Translations under genes and position numbers: made by a program | Notes under the pieces: model-generated | Told to the model about the DNA's origin: nothing | The model's database searches: none | What the model saw: only the letters and a program-made list of their open reading frames with translations | Shown: positions 52,596 through 61,717 of the stretch, one piece after another | Numbering within the stretch: the stretch's first letter is position 1 | How the letters are laid out: each line of letters opens with the position of its first letter | Source of the DNA: Ferruginibacter sp. | GTDB lineage: Bacteria > Bacteroidota > Bacteroidia > Chitinophagales > Chitinophagaceae | Length of the DNA stretch: 64,000 nt | Direction of reading: 5' to 3' | NCBI GenBank assembly: GCA_019638485.1 | Contig: JAHBTP010000002.1 | Span: 310,001-374,000, forward strand

Positions 52596-54626
52596 TTATA
52601 ATTGCTTTTTCAAAAGCTGTGCATTTATAGCCACTACAATTGTGCTCAAACTCATAAGTACTGCTCCCACGGCAGGGCTGAGTAAAAAGTTCCACTTATA
52701 TAAAATTCCGGCAGCGAGCGGAATGGCTAGAATGTTATAACCCGCAGCCCACCATAGGTTTTGAATCATTTTGTTATAAGTGACTTTCCCAAATAAAATG
52801 AGGCTGGCTATGTCCATGGGGTCAGAGTTAACTAAAATTATATCTGCCGTTTCGGCGGCAACATCAGTACCTGAACCAACTGCAATACCAACATCTGCCT
52901 GTGCTAACGCGGGAGCATCATTTACTCCATCGCCAGTCATAGCCACAAATTCTCCTTTTTGCTGAAGTGCCTTCACCTTGTCTAATTTTTCATGAGGCAA
53001 AACATTTGCAATAAATCCATCCATTTTTAGCTCATCACTTACTTCTTTTGCTACCTTTTCATTATCACCGGTTAGTAATAAATTTTTAATTCGTGCTCTT
53101 TTTAATTTTTGAATGGCTTCGAACGAGCTTTCTCTAATTTGGTCTGAAAATATAAAGTATCCTCCAATGATGTTGTCAATTAATAGATAAACAACAGTTC
53201 CGGAAGTTTCATGAAGACTTTCTGGAATTTTTATTTTTTGTGCTCTTAAATAGTTTGGTCCGGTTACCTTTATTTCCTTTCCTTCTACAATTCCTTCTAA
53301 TCCTATTCCGGGGCTGTATTTGAAGTTTTCCGATTTTGGAATTTGGATGTTTAATTCATTGGCTTTTCGTAAAAAACCTGCAGCAATATAATGCTCAGAA
53401 TGTTGTTCAATTCCGGATGCTAAACGAATTAATTCTGTTTCATTATAATGGGGATTTAAAACTTTTACCTCTTGTAACTCATGAGCTCCTTTTGTAAGTG
53501 TACCTGTTTTGTCAAATATGATGGTAGTAATTAATCTTGCATTTTCAAACGCAGTTCGGTTTCTAATTAATAGTCCTTTTTGAGCAGAGATTGATGTTGA
53601 AATGGCCACTACTAATGGAACAGCCAAACCCAAGGCATGTGGGCAGGAGATAATCATTACTGTTACCATCCTTTCTAATGCAAAAACAAAAGGGAAGCCT
53701 AATAGCAACCATACAATTAGGGTGATTAGGCCTCCACCTAAGGCTATGAAGGTTAAAATTTTTGCCGCACGGTCTGCAAAATTTTGTGTTTTGGATTTTA
53801 TTTTCTGAGCATCCGCTACCAACTTCACTATTTTATTAAGATAGCTATCTTTTCCTGTGCTGGTAACTTTTACACTAAGTGAGCCATTGCTATTTACTGC
53901 ACCTCCAATTACTTTTTCCCCATGCTCTTTTTTAACCGGTTTACTTTCTCCCGTTAGCATACTTTCATCAACATAACTTTCCCCTTCAATGACTATTCCA
54001 TCAATCGGAATTTTTTCACCCGGTTTAATTAACACCCTATCACCTATTTGCAAATTGCTCACCGGTATGTCATTTATTTGTCCATTCATAATATGGTGCG
54101 CTGTTGATGGCATCATTTTCACCAACATCTCTAATGAACGAGAGGCGCCCATTACGGATTTCATTTCAAGATAATGTCCAAGAAGCATAATGTCTATAAG
54201 TGTTGCCATTTCCCAATAAAAGTCCATACCTCGCAACCCAAAAGTGATAGCTATACTGTAAGCCCAGGCAATAGAAATGGCTACACCAATGAGTGTCATC
54301 ATACCAATTGCATTACTTCTTACCTCATTATAAAGCCCTTTTAAGAATGGGTGCCCACCGTAAATAAAAATGAAGGTGGATAATACAGCTAAAAGATATT
54401 TATCTCCTGGGAAAGTAAATTGGTATCCCAACCATTGTTGAATCATGTGGGATAATGCTAATACAGGAATTGAAATAATAGTACAGACGATAAATCGTTT
54501 CCAAAAATCTGCAGTATGGTGTCCGGCGTGTTTATCGTGCCCTCCTTCATGGTGTTCGGCATGCATATTATGCATAGCATGCTCATGATTTGTATTTGTT
54601 TCGGATAATGTATTCGTATGATCCAT
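52596..54626 (-). CDS. copB: P1B-3-type copper/silver ATPase (CopB-like)
   Basis: 676 residues. The N-terminus is a His-rich tail without a Cys-type metal domain (about 11 His in the first 37 residues). The transmembrane metal motif is CPH (ISCPHALGLAVP), which marks the CopB/P1B-3 group for Cu2+ or Ag+. DKTGTLTKG, HSEHYIAAG (HP-type position altered to SEH), GDGVNDAPALAQA and TGES are present. It should expel copper in concert with copA (23053-25173), which has the CPC type. No regulator, CopZ or multicopper oxidase is adjacent. Confidence 0.93.
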   Translation of the reverse strand: MDHTNTLSETNTNHEHAMHNMHAEHHEGGHDKHAGHHTADFWKRFIVCTIISIPVLALSHMIQQWLGYQFTFPGDKYLLAVLSTFIFIYGGHPFLKGLYNEVRSNAIGMMTLIGVAISIAWAYSIAITFGLRGMDFYWEMATLIDIMLLGHYLEMKSVMGASRSLEMLVKMMPSTAHHIMNGQINDIPVSNLQIGDRVLIKPGEKIPIDGIVIEGESYVDESMLTGESKPVKKEHGEKVIGGAVNSNGSLSVKVTSTGKDSYLNKIVKLVADAQKIKSKTQNFADRAAKILTFIALGGGLITLIVWLLLGFPFVFALERMVTVMIISCPHALGLAVPLVVAISTSISAQKGLLIRNRTAFENARLITTIIFDKTGTLTKGAHELQEVKVLNPHYNETELIRLASGIEQHSEHYIAAGFLRKANELNIQIPKSENFKYSPGIGLEGIVEGKEIKVTGPNYLRAQKIKIPESLHETSGTVVYLLIDNIIGGYFIFSDQIRESSFEAIQKLKRARIKNLLLTGDNEKVAKEVSDELKMDGFIANVLPHEKLDKVKALQQKGEFVAMTGDGVNDAPALAQADVGIAVGSGTDVAAETADIILVNSDPMDIASLILFGKVTYNKMIQNLWWAAGYNILAIPLAAGILYKWNFLLSPAVGAVLMSLSTIVVAINAQLLKKQL

Positions 54627-54803
54627 GATTACACTTTATTTTTTTCTTAAAATATGATTATGATGTGGATGTTTATCTTCTAATAGTTTACAATACTCAT
54701 TTTATTGTGTACACATTAACAACAAGGGTACAACGATGATGCCATCTGCCTCAATTTATCAAAAATCTTTTGTGTTTATGACACTAATAAGTACAATACT
54801 ACA

Positions 54804-54832
54804 TTGAAGTAGCCAAAAAGGAATTAATTTTG
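54804..54832 (+). promoter_or_regulatory. Promoter of the ispG-nadB operon
   Basis: TTG at 54804-54806, an 18-nt spacer, TAATTTTG at 54825-54832, exact TANNTTTG. Start near 54838 gives a 28-nt leader before the ATG at 54866. Confidence 0.6.
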
Positions 54833-54865
54833 TAGCCTCAAATTGTTTTTGTTAATTTTTCATTT

Positions 54866-56860
54866 ATGGAAGATTTTAGTGGAGTATTGAATTTGTATAG
54901 GCGTTTATCAACACGTGAAGTAAAGGTGGGTGATTTGTTGTTAGGAAATGGACATCCTATTAGGGTTCAAACCATGACTACAACAGATACGATGAATACT
55001 ATTGAAACAGTTGAGCAAGTGATTAGGTGTGTAAATGCCGGTGCAGAAATAGTGCGTATTACCGCTCCTTCAAAGAAGGAGGCGGAGAACTTAGCAGAAA
55101 TAAAAAAAATGCTGCATAGCAGAGGTTGCCATGTTCCATTAGTTGCAGATATTCATTTCACACCTAATGCTGCTGAAATCGCCGCACGTATTGTTGAAAA
55201 AGTTCGGATTAATCCTGGTAATTATATTGATAAAAAGAAATTTGAACACCTTAATTATACTGATGAGGTCTATCTTGAAGAGATTGAACGTATTAGAAAG
55301 CGATTCACACCATTAGTTGAGATTTGTAAACAATATGGTACCGCTATGCGAATTGGTACAAATCATGGTAGTCTTAGCGATAGAATAATGAGTAGGTATG
55401 GCGATACTGCGCTTGGAATGGTTGAAAGTGCGATGGAATTTCTTCGTATTGCCCGTAGCCTCGATTATCACAATATTATTTTAAGCATGAAGAGCAGTAA
55501 CCCACAGGTCATGATTCAAGCATACCGGCTGCTTATTCATCACATGATGAAGGAATTTGAAGAATGTTATCCGCTTCATCTTGGGGTAACTGAGGCTGGT
55601 GATGGAGAAGATGGAAGAATTAAATCAGCTATTGGAATAGGAACTTTACTTGAAGATGGTATTGGTGATACCATTAGAGTTAGCCTTACTGAAGATCCTG
55701 AGTTTGAAATTCCTGTTTGTTTTGATTTGGTTAAACGATATAACTCACGGATAAGTACAAACGAAAAGGATTCCTTTCTTCAGTCGGCCTATTCTCCCTA
55801 TAGTTATGAACGTAGAAAAACGCATAGTATTAGACAAGTGGGTGGCAAACATGTGCCGGTGGTGATGGCTGATTTTAGCCGTGATGAGAAGATTTCACCT
55901 GCTGTGATGCGACATATTGGTTACACTTTTCGTGTAGAGTCGCGCAAATGGCATATTGCCGATGCTGCAGCAGATTATGTTTTTACCGGAAATAAAACAG
56001 TTGATTTTATGTTGCCCGGACCATTGAGTGTTGTTTGTAATTATAATACTTGGGTTAAAGAAAAAAGAGAGAAACATTTTCCATTATTTACAGAGAATGA
56101 GTTTTTAAATCCTGATAAGGAAAAGGATTCGATGTTGAATTTCATTCTTGTTGAAGCAGATACAATAAGCAATAAACTTCTTGCTGAAATTGCTTTAGAT
56201 GAAACGGTTGTTTTATGTCTTTATTCAGATGCAGAAAATGCGATGCAACGTATGCGAAAATGGGTGAATGATTTGATGCTGAAAAAAATTACAACACCAG
56301 TTCTTTTAACTGTACGAAGTAATCATTCTACTGTAGATGAGCAACTTATTCATTTTTCTATTTTAACCGGAGGACTATTTATAGATGGAATGGGCGATGG
56401 GATTTGGTTAACTAATAATCCGGCCGTCATGCAAAACACTCAGGTATCCGGCAGAACTTATTTGAATGCATCCAATAATCATAGCTTTCTGCATAATACC
56501 GCATTTTCAATTTTACAGGCATCCCGAACCAGAATCTCAAAAACAGAATTTATTAGTTGTCCAAGTTGTGGTAGAACATTGTTTGATTTACAAGAAACGA
56601 CTACTCGTGTTCGAAATGTTACCAGCCATTTAAAAGGATTAAAAATTGCCATTATGGGTTGTATTGTTAATGGGCCGGGTGAAATGGCAGATGCTGATTT
56701 TGGATATGTAGGAAACGGACCGGGAAAGATATCATTATATAAAGGGAAAGAGATTGTTAAGAAAAACATTGATAGCGAAGTGGCGGTTGATGAACTAATC
56801 CAATTGTTAAAGGATAATAACGTTTGGATAGAGCCCCCTCAGGTTACAAAAGAAATTTAA
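54866..56860 (+). CDS. ispG: 4-hydroxy-3-methylbut-2-en-1-yl diphosphate synthase (large form)
   Basis: 664 residues, well above the about 370 of E. coli IspG. The N-terminal TIM barrel (about 1-290, RVQTMTTTDTMNT and GTNHGSLSDRIMSRYG) is followed by a large insertion (about 290-560), seen in Bacteroidota, Chlamydia and plants. The C-terminal Fe-S domain follows: ISCPSCGRTLFD near 570, MGCIVNGPGEMADADFGYVG near 605. The cluster Cys residues are in place. It makes HMBPP from MEcPP in the MEP isoprenoid pathway. It is 4 bp before nadB. Confidence 0.96.
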   Translation: MEDFSGVLNLYRRLSTREVKVGDLLLGNGHPIRVQTMTTTDTMNTIETVEQVIRCVNAGAEIVRITAPSKKEAENLAEIKKMLHSRGCHVPLVADIHFTPNAAEIAARIVEKVRINPGNYIDKKKFEHLNYTDEVYLEEIERIRKRFTPLVEICKQYGTAMRIGTNHGSLSDRIMSRYGDTALGMVESAMEFLRIARSLDYHNIILSMKSSNPQVMIQAYRLLIHHMMKEFEECYPLHLGVTEAGDGEDGRIKSAIGIGTLLEDGIGDTIRVSLTEDPEFEIPVCFDLVKRYNSRISTNEKDSFLQSAYSPYSYERRKTHSIRQVGGKHVPVVMADFSRDEKISPAVMRHIGYTFRVESRKWHIADAAADYVFTGNKTVDFMLPGPLSVVCNYNTWVKEKREKHFPLFTENEFLNPDKEKDSMLNFILVEADTISNKLLAEIALDETVVLCLYSDAENAMQRMRKWVNDLMLKKITTPVLLTVRSNHSTVDEQLIHFSILTGGLFIDGMGDGIWLTNNPAVMQNTQVSGRTYLNASNNHSFLHNTAFSILQASRTRISKTEFISCPSCGRTLFDLQETTTRVRNVTSHLKGLKIAIMGCIVNGPGEMADADFGYVGNGPGKISLYKGKEIVKKNIDSEVAVDELIQLLKDNNVWIEPPQVTKEI

Positions 56861-56864
56861 GGTT

Positions 56865-58463
56865 ATGCAAACAGATTTTTTGGTTATTGGGTCGGGTATT
56901 GCAGGACTAACCTATGCTATTAAAATGGCTGAAAAGTTTCCTGATAAGAAAATTACGGTTTTAACTAAAACGGTTGGTGATGAGTCAAATACAAAATATG
57001 CCCAGGGTGGTGTAGCCGGGGTAACCGATTTGCTTAGAGATAGTTTTGATAAACATATTGAGGATACACTCATTTCGGGAGATGGGTTGTGTGTACCAAA
57101 TGTTGTTGATTTTGTGGTACGAGAAGGCGTGAAACGAATTCAGGAAATAATAGCCTGGGGCACCCGTTTTGATAGAGATGATGAAGGTGATTTTAAATTA
57201 GGAAAGGAGGGTGGGCACAGTGAGAATAGAATACTTCATCATAAGGATATTACCGGATGGGAAATAGAGCGCGCACTATTAAAAAAAGCTGAAAAACTTT
57301 CTAATATAGAATTATTACACCACCATTTTGTGCTGGATTTAATTACACAACATCATCTTGGTTATTTAGTTACCAAATCAACCCCTGATATTGTGTGTTA
57401 CGGGGTGTACGTTTTAAATCAACAAACAAGAAAAGTATTTACACTTCAGGCTAAATGCACCTTAATTGCATCGGGAGGAAATGGGCAGGTGTATAGAAGC
57501 ACAACTAATCCGGCTGTGGCAACAGGAGATGGAGTTGCTATGGTTTACAGGGCAAAGGGCAGGATTGAAGATATGGAGTTTATTCAATTTCATCCTACAG
57601 CACTGTATGAACCCGGGGTAAGAGGACAATCATTTCTAATTACTGAGGCAGTAAGAGGGGATGGCGGAATTTTGAGAAATGATAGCGGAGAAGCCTTTAT
57701 GGAGAATTATGATAAGCGTAAAGATTTAGCTCCCCGGGATATTGTGGCGCGGGCTATTGATAAGGAAATGAAAAAGCAGGGTACAGAATATGTTTTTCTT
57801 GATTGCAGGCAAATGGATATGGGAAAATTTAAAGAGCATTTTCCAAATATCCTTTCAAAGTGTAACAGTATTGGCATTGATGTGTCAAAACAAATGATAC
57901 CTGTTGCGCCGGCAGCCCATTACAGTTGTGGCGGAATAAAAACAGATGAGTTTGGCCAAACTTCAATTAAGCAATTATTTGCGGCGGGTGAGTGCGCATG
58001 TACCGGATTGCATGGTGCCAATAGGCTGGCAAGCAACTCCTTGTTGGAAGCAATGGTGTTTGCACATCGAAGTTTTCTTTCTGTTTCAAAATTGTTCCAC
58101 TCAATACCGGATATACCAGAAATTCCCGAATGGGACGCAAAGGACACTAAAGCGCCGGTAGAAATGATTTTGATTACACAAAGTTTGAAAGAATTAAAAC
58201 AGGTGATGAGCGATTATGTGGGTATTGTGCGTAATGATGTTCGTTTGGCTCGGGCAAGTAGAAGGCTTGATGTTTTGCATGAAGAAACCGAAAAGCTATA
58301 TCAATGTACCGAAGTTTCTCCTGTGCTTTGCGAATTGCGTAATATGATTACAGTAGCATATCTAATTGTAAAATCTGCAGGATTTAGAAAAGAGAGTAGA
58401 GGGTTGCATTTCAATACTGATTTTCCCTTTAAGAGTAATATCTTGCAGCATACAATATTGTAA
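56865..58463 (+). CDS. nadB: L-aspartate oxidase
   Basis: 532 residues. FAD-binding GSGIAGLTYAIKMAE is at residues 8-22, followed by DESNTKYAQGGVAGVT near 37. Substrate-site segments are GGHSENRILHHKDITGWEIE near 113, EFIQFHPTALYEPG near 240, LLITEAVRGDGG-type (FLITEAVRGDGGIL) near 257 and the C-terminal HGANRLASNSLLEAMV near 383. NadB oxidises L-aspartate to iminoaspartate in NAD synthesis; NadA uses the product. nadA and nadC are not in the window. It follows ispG by 4 bp and precedes the acyltransferase by 13 bp. Confidence 0.96.
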   Translation: MQTDFLVIGSGIAGLTYAIKMAEKFPDKKITVLTKTVGDESNTKYAQGGVAGVTDLLRDSFDKHIEDTLISGDGLCVPNVVDFVVREGVKRIQEIIAWGTRFDRDDEGDFKLGKEGGHSENRILHHKDITGWEIERALLKKAEKLSNIELLHHHFVLDLITQHHLGYLVTKSTPDIVCYGVYVLNQQTRKVFTLQAKCTLIASGGNGQVYRSTTNPAVATGDGVAMVYRAKGRIEDMEFIQFHPTALYEPGVRGQSFLITEAVRGDGGILRNDSGEAFMENYDKRKDLAPRDIVARAIDKEMKKQGTEYVFLDCRQMDMGKFKEHFPNILSKCNSIGIDVSKQMIPVAPAAHYSCGGIKTDEFGQTSIKQLFAAGECACTGLHGANRLASNSLLEAMVFAHRSFLSVSKLFHSIPDIPEIPEWDAKDTKAPVEMILITQSLKELKQVMSDYVGIVRNDVRLARASRRLDVLHEETEKLYQCTEVSPVLCELRNMITVAYLIVKSAGFRKESRGLHFNTDFPFKSNILQHTIL

Positions 58464-58476
58464 TTCCTGTTTGGCT

Positions 58477-59379
58477 ATGTATTTTCTGCTGTATTCTTTA
58501 TTTTATTTATTATCATTACTCCCACTTCGTATATTATATACCGTTAGTGACTTTGGCTTCTTTGTTATTTATACGCTTATTAAGTACCGACGTGATGTAG
58601 TGGCGGATAATCTAAAATTTAGCTTTCCGGAAAAGACCGTTGAAGAAAGGGAAGCTATAGCCAAGAAATTTTATAAGGGATTGATAGATTCTATGGTGGA
58701 AACCATTAAATTATTTTCTATTTCAGACAAGAAACTAAATAAGATGTTTGAAATAGATTTTTCATTATTTAATGAATTGGCACCGTATCAACGTAGAATC
58801 CAGGTACAAAGCGCACATCAGATGAACTGGGAATTGGGTAATGTTGTTTTTGCAAAACATGCACCTATTCCATGGGTAGGGGTTTATTTAAAACAGAATA
58901 ATAAAACTATTGATAGAATTTTAGTAAAAGTTCGTTCTAGTACAGGAGGAGTTATGATTCCGGCACAAGAGTTTAGAGCGAAATTTAGACATCTTCCTTT
59001 TGACCATTTTATTTTAACATTTGTTGCCGATCAAAGACCAGCAGTTGGAGAATCATCTTATTGGTTGAATTTTCTAAATCGCCCAACACCGTTTTTTGCT
59101 TCATTGGAAAAGACGGCAATTCGAAATGATGCTATATTAGTTTTTGTAAATACAGTTAAATTGAAGCGTGGCTTATATCGTTTTGAACCGCAGTTGATTA
59201 CTATGAATAGTAGTAAGATGGCTCCGGGTGAAATAACCTTATGTTATCGTGACTTTTTAGAAAAATCCATTCGCCAGCAGCCGGAAAACTATCTATGGTC
59301 TCACCGGCGCTGGAAAATGGATTTCAATCCGTTGTTAAAGAAACGATGGATTGACCATACTCCTCCTCCGCTCAAATAG
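58477..59379 (+). CDS. LpxL/HtrB-family lysophospholipid acyltransferase
   Basis: 300 residues from the ATG at 58477 (a TTG six bases upstream is not needed). An N-terminal hydrophobic segment (YFLLYSLFYLLSLLPLRILY) anchors it to the inner membrane. The catalytic HX4E motif appears as SAHQMNWELG near residue 113. The GGVMIPAQEFRAKF and FVADQRP segments near 150-190 are typical of lipid A late acyltransferases. It should add a secondary acyl chain to lipid A (or a related lipid). With lpxA, lpxC/fabZ and lpxD elsewhere it completes part of that pathway. It overlaps the convergent LuxR gene by 8 bp. Confidence 0.9.
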   Translation: MYFLLYSLFYLLSLLPLRILYTVSDFGFFVIYTLIKYRRDVVADNLKFSFPEKTVEEREAIAKKFYKGLIDSMVETIKLFSISDKKLNKMFEIDFSLFNELAPYQRRIQVQSAHQMNWELGNVVFAKHAPIPWVGVYLKQNNKTIDRILVKVRSSTGGVMIPAQEFRAKFRHLPFDHFILTFVADQRPAVGESSYWLNFLNRPTPFFASLEKTAIRNDAILVFVNTVKLKRGLYRFEPQLITMNSSKMAPGEITLCYRDFLEKSIRQQPENYLWSHRRWKMDFNPLLKKRWIDHTPPPLK

Positions 59380-59620
59380 TGTCCGGCTCTGCAACCATCA
59401 TAGAAAGATCTGAAATTAATTGCATGTTTTGCGTGTACAATAGAGTAGCTTCTACCCTGTTTCTAACGCCCAGCTTACGATAAATACTTCTGGCATGTTT
59501 TTTTACAGTTTCAGGGGAAATAAAAATTTTCCCCGCAATTTCCTTGTAATACAAGCCTTTCGATAATTCGCGGATTACCTCTAATTCGCGGCGAGTGAGT
59601 AGTGTTTGTGTTGTTTTCAT
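59372..59620 (-). CDS. Stand-alone LuxR-type HTH protein (82 residues)
   Basis: 82 residues from the ATG at 59620. The helix-turn-helix is LTRRELEVIRELSKGLYYKEIA, then GKIFISPETVKKHARSIYRKLGVRNRVEA, the NarL/FixJ-type four-helix DNA-binding domain. There is no receiver or ligand domain in front. A longer frame from 59686 would prefix 22 residues, but a -7-like CATCTTTG around 59637-59644 with a TTTG upstream places transcription start inside that segment, so I choose 59620. Its targets are unknown. It may act as a small autonomous activator or repressor. Confidence 0.8.
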   Translation of the reverse strand: MKTTQTLLTRRELEVIRELSKGLYYKEIAGKIFISPETVKKHARSIYRKLGVRNRVEATLLYTQNMQLISDLSMMVAEPDTI

Positions 59621-59768
59621 GGTACGAGTTTTTGATTGGTACAAAGATGTATCCTCCAAAAAACAAATCCATGAGTGAAATAACAAATGTGATTGTAACT
59701 TTTCTTAGTTTGTGATGAATAAAACAAACATTTTTTTCGTGATTTTTCTCATTAAGGGGGGTAGAAAA

Positions 59769-61172
59769 TCAATTTAGTGCTTCAGTTTCCTGAACGATTT
59801 TTACATTTTGCTGTAGTTTAATTTTATCCCATCCTCCTAACACATTACGCAGGTTGTGATACCCTTGTCTTTTTAACAATGATGCGGCAATAACACTACG
59901 ATAACCACCTGCACAGTGAATATATATATTTTCACTTTCTTCCAACCCTGCGAGTTGAGCAATATCATACATATCCTGTAGTGGCATGTTTACTGCATTG
60001 ACGAGATGGCCTTCGGCAAATTCCATTTCTCTACGTACATCCAATACCGTTAGTTTTGGGTCAAATGGTATATCCATCAGTAATTCATCAGGTTCAATAT
60101 CAATGATCATGTCAATCGGCTCTTTAGCCTCTTTCCAAGCAGGAAATCCACCTTTTAAAAAGCCGCTTATCTTACTAAAACCCACACGTGCTAAACGAGT
60201 AACAGCTTCTTCCTCTTTTCCTTTATCAGTTATTAGTACAATCTGCTTGTCAAAAGGAAGTAAAGAGCCAGCCCATTCTGCAAACCTACCTTCTAGTCCA
60301 ATAAATATTGCCCCCGGTATAAAGCCTTGAGTAAATTCGGTGGCGTGACGGGTATCTAGCATAAAGGTTTCAGCATCGAGCGTTTTTTTAAATTCAGAAA
60401 CATCCAATGCCTTGGTTGCTCTACTTAGTACCTCTTTTAAACTTTCATATCCTTGCTGATTAATCATGGTATTAATAGAGAAATATTTAGGAGTAGCAAC
60501 AAGGCCACTCGTTACTATTTTTACAAAAGCTTCTTTTGTTTGAGCTTGTAATGCATAATTAGTTTTCTTCTGCTCACCGATTGTGCTGGATGTATCAGCG
60601 CCCAGCTTTTTACCACAAGCACTTCCCGGTCCGTGAGCAGGATAAACCAATACATTATCCGGTAGGGTTATTAACTTTTGATGAATACTATCATACATCA
60701 TACCTGCAAGTTCCTCACTATCCATATTGCCACTATTAAGATCAGGGCGCCCTACGTCTCCAACTAAAAGGGTATCACCACTAAACAAAGCGTAAGGCTC
60801 CTTTTTTTCGTTATAGAGTAAATAACAAGTACTTTCTATAGTATGGCCCGGAGTATGTAATACTTCTATAGCAATATTACCTAACAAAAAAAGTTCCTTG
60901 TCTTTACTTTGATAAATATTATAGTTCGCTTTTGCTCCCGGTCCAAATATTATAGGCGCGCCGGTTTCGTTACTGAGATCAAGATGACCACTTATGAAGT
61001 CAGCATGGAAGTGTGTTTCAAAAATAAATTTAATCTTTGCCTTTCGCTGCTCTGCAAGAACTATATAACTGTCTATGTCTCTAAGTGGATCTATTATAGC
61101 AGCCTCTCCCTCGCTTTCTATATAATATGCGGCCTCACTTAGGCAGGAAGTGTAAAACTGTTTGATGAACAT
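59769..61172 (-). CDS. CstB-like persulfide dioxygenase-sulfurtransferase (MBL plus two rhodanese domains)
   Basis: 467 residues. An ETHE1-type metallo-beta-lactamase domain (1-240) carries FETHFHADFISGH near residue 51, HTPGHTIEST near 108 and GDTLLVGDVGRPD near 130. Two rhodanese domains follow. The first (about 265-355) has no catalytic Cys (LITDKGK); the second has HCAGGYRS with Cys near 419. This order matches Staphylococcus CstB, which oxidises persulfides to sulfite and thiosulfate. The HxHxDF variant lacks the second-site His but keeps the mononuclear iron ligands. An ArsR regulator lies just upstream. Confidence 0.9.
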   Translation of the reverse strand: MFIKQFYTSCLSEAAYYIESEGEAAIIDPLRDIDSYIVLAEQRKAKIKFIFETHFHADFISGHLDLSNETGAPIIFGPGAKANYNIYQSKDKELFLLGNIAIEVLHTPGHTIESTCYLLYNEKKEPYALFSGDTLLVGDVGRPDLNSGNMDSEELAGMMYDSIHQKLITLPDNVLVYPAHGPGSACGKKLGADTSSTIGEQKKTNYALQAQTKEAFVKIVTSGLVATPKYFSINTMINQQGYESLKEVLSRATKALDVSEFKKTLDAETFMLDTRHATEFTQGFIPGAIFIGLEGRFAEWAGSLLPFDKQIVLITDKGKEEEAVTRLARVGFSKISGFLKGGFPAWKEAKEPIDMIIDIEPDELLMDIPFDPKLTVLDVRREMEFAEGHLVNAVNMPLQDMYDIAQLAGLEESENIYIHCAGGYRSVIAASLLKRQGYHNLRNVLGGWDKIKLQQNVKIVQETEALN

Positions 61173-61192
61173 AAAATCTTTTTTGTAAAATT

Positions 61193-61221
61193 AAAAAAGC
61201 GGATGAAATCTCACCCGCTTT
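61193..61221 (-). terminator. Rho-independent terminator between the ArsR and CstB-like genes
   Basis: On the minus strand AAAGCGGGTGA pairs with TCATCCGCTTT around GATT, with one G-U pair, and is followed by TTTTTT. It begins 21 nt past the ArsR stop codon. The CstB-like gene starts 20 nt further on, so the hairpin may act as an attenuator between the two. Confidence 0.65.
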
Positions 61222-61241
61222 AATTACGTAAGTAGATTGAA

Positions 61242-61595
61242 TTAGGCAACCATTTCCTCCACACATTGATTTAATTCATCAATACGCTTATAGTTAACCA
61301 GGTAATAAATAAATTTGCCCTCACGTTGAGTGGTTACCACACCGGCTCTACGCATTATGGCTAAATGTTGTGAAGCAACAGATTGTTCTAAACGCAAGCG
61401 AACGTAAATTTCTGTTACGGTGATTTTCTTTTCAGATTCAATCAAAGCAAGAATCTGCTGCCTTAACTTGTGATTTAAGGCACGTAATACCATAGAGGCC
61501 CTTTTAACATTTCCGTAATTAATGTTAATAGCTTCCGCTTTTGCATTAGATTCTTTTTCTACCGTCAGGTCATTATCTTGTTTTGCAATCATCAT
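61242..61595 (-). CDS. ArsR-family transcription regulator
   Basis: 117 residues from the ATG at 61595. The winged helix is clear: LRALNHKLRQQILALIE (helix 1), KKITVTEIYVRLRLEQSVASQHLAIMRRAGVVTTQREGKFIYYLVN (recognition helix and wing). Only one Cys is present (near the C-terminus, NQCVEE). Sulfide-responsive BigR/SqrR have two Cys, the first in helix 2; here that position reads ILALIE. So a dithiol switch seems excluded and the signal is unknown. A longer frame from 61655 starts upstream of the -7 box and is rejected. Neighbour of the CstB-like gene. Confidence 0.85.
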   Translation of the reverse strand: MMIAKQDNDLTVEKESNAKAEAININYGNVKRASMVLRALNHKLRQQILALIESEKKITVTEIYVRLRLEQSVASQHLAIMRRAGVVTTQREGKFIYYLVNYKRIDELNQCVEEMVA

Positions 61596-61634
61596 ATAGA
61601 TTTTTTGAATTGTAGGTAAACAAATAAACGAAAT

Positions 61635-61652
61635 CAAATATACGCATATATT
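61635..61652 (-). promoter_or_regulatory. -7 box of the ArsR gene overlapping an inverted repeat
   Basis: Minus-strand TATATTTG (61642 to 61635), exact TANNTTTG. It overlaps the perfect 6-4-6 inverted repeat AATATA-CGCA-TATATT (61637-61652), a plausible ArsR operator. Start near 61629 gives a leader of about 34 nt to the ATG at 61595. Confidence 0.5.
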
Positions 61653-61717
61653 CAAATTTTCTGTTCTTTCTTAGTGTTAAAAAATTCATTAACAGTTACT
61701 TACGTATAGAATAATTA

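Noticed and set aside
61596..61655. Upstream start for the ArsR gene
   Set aside because: The start codon lies upstream of the -7 box, and the extra 20 residues are hydrophobic and unlike ArsR proteins.
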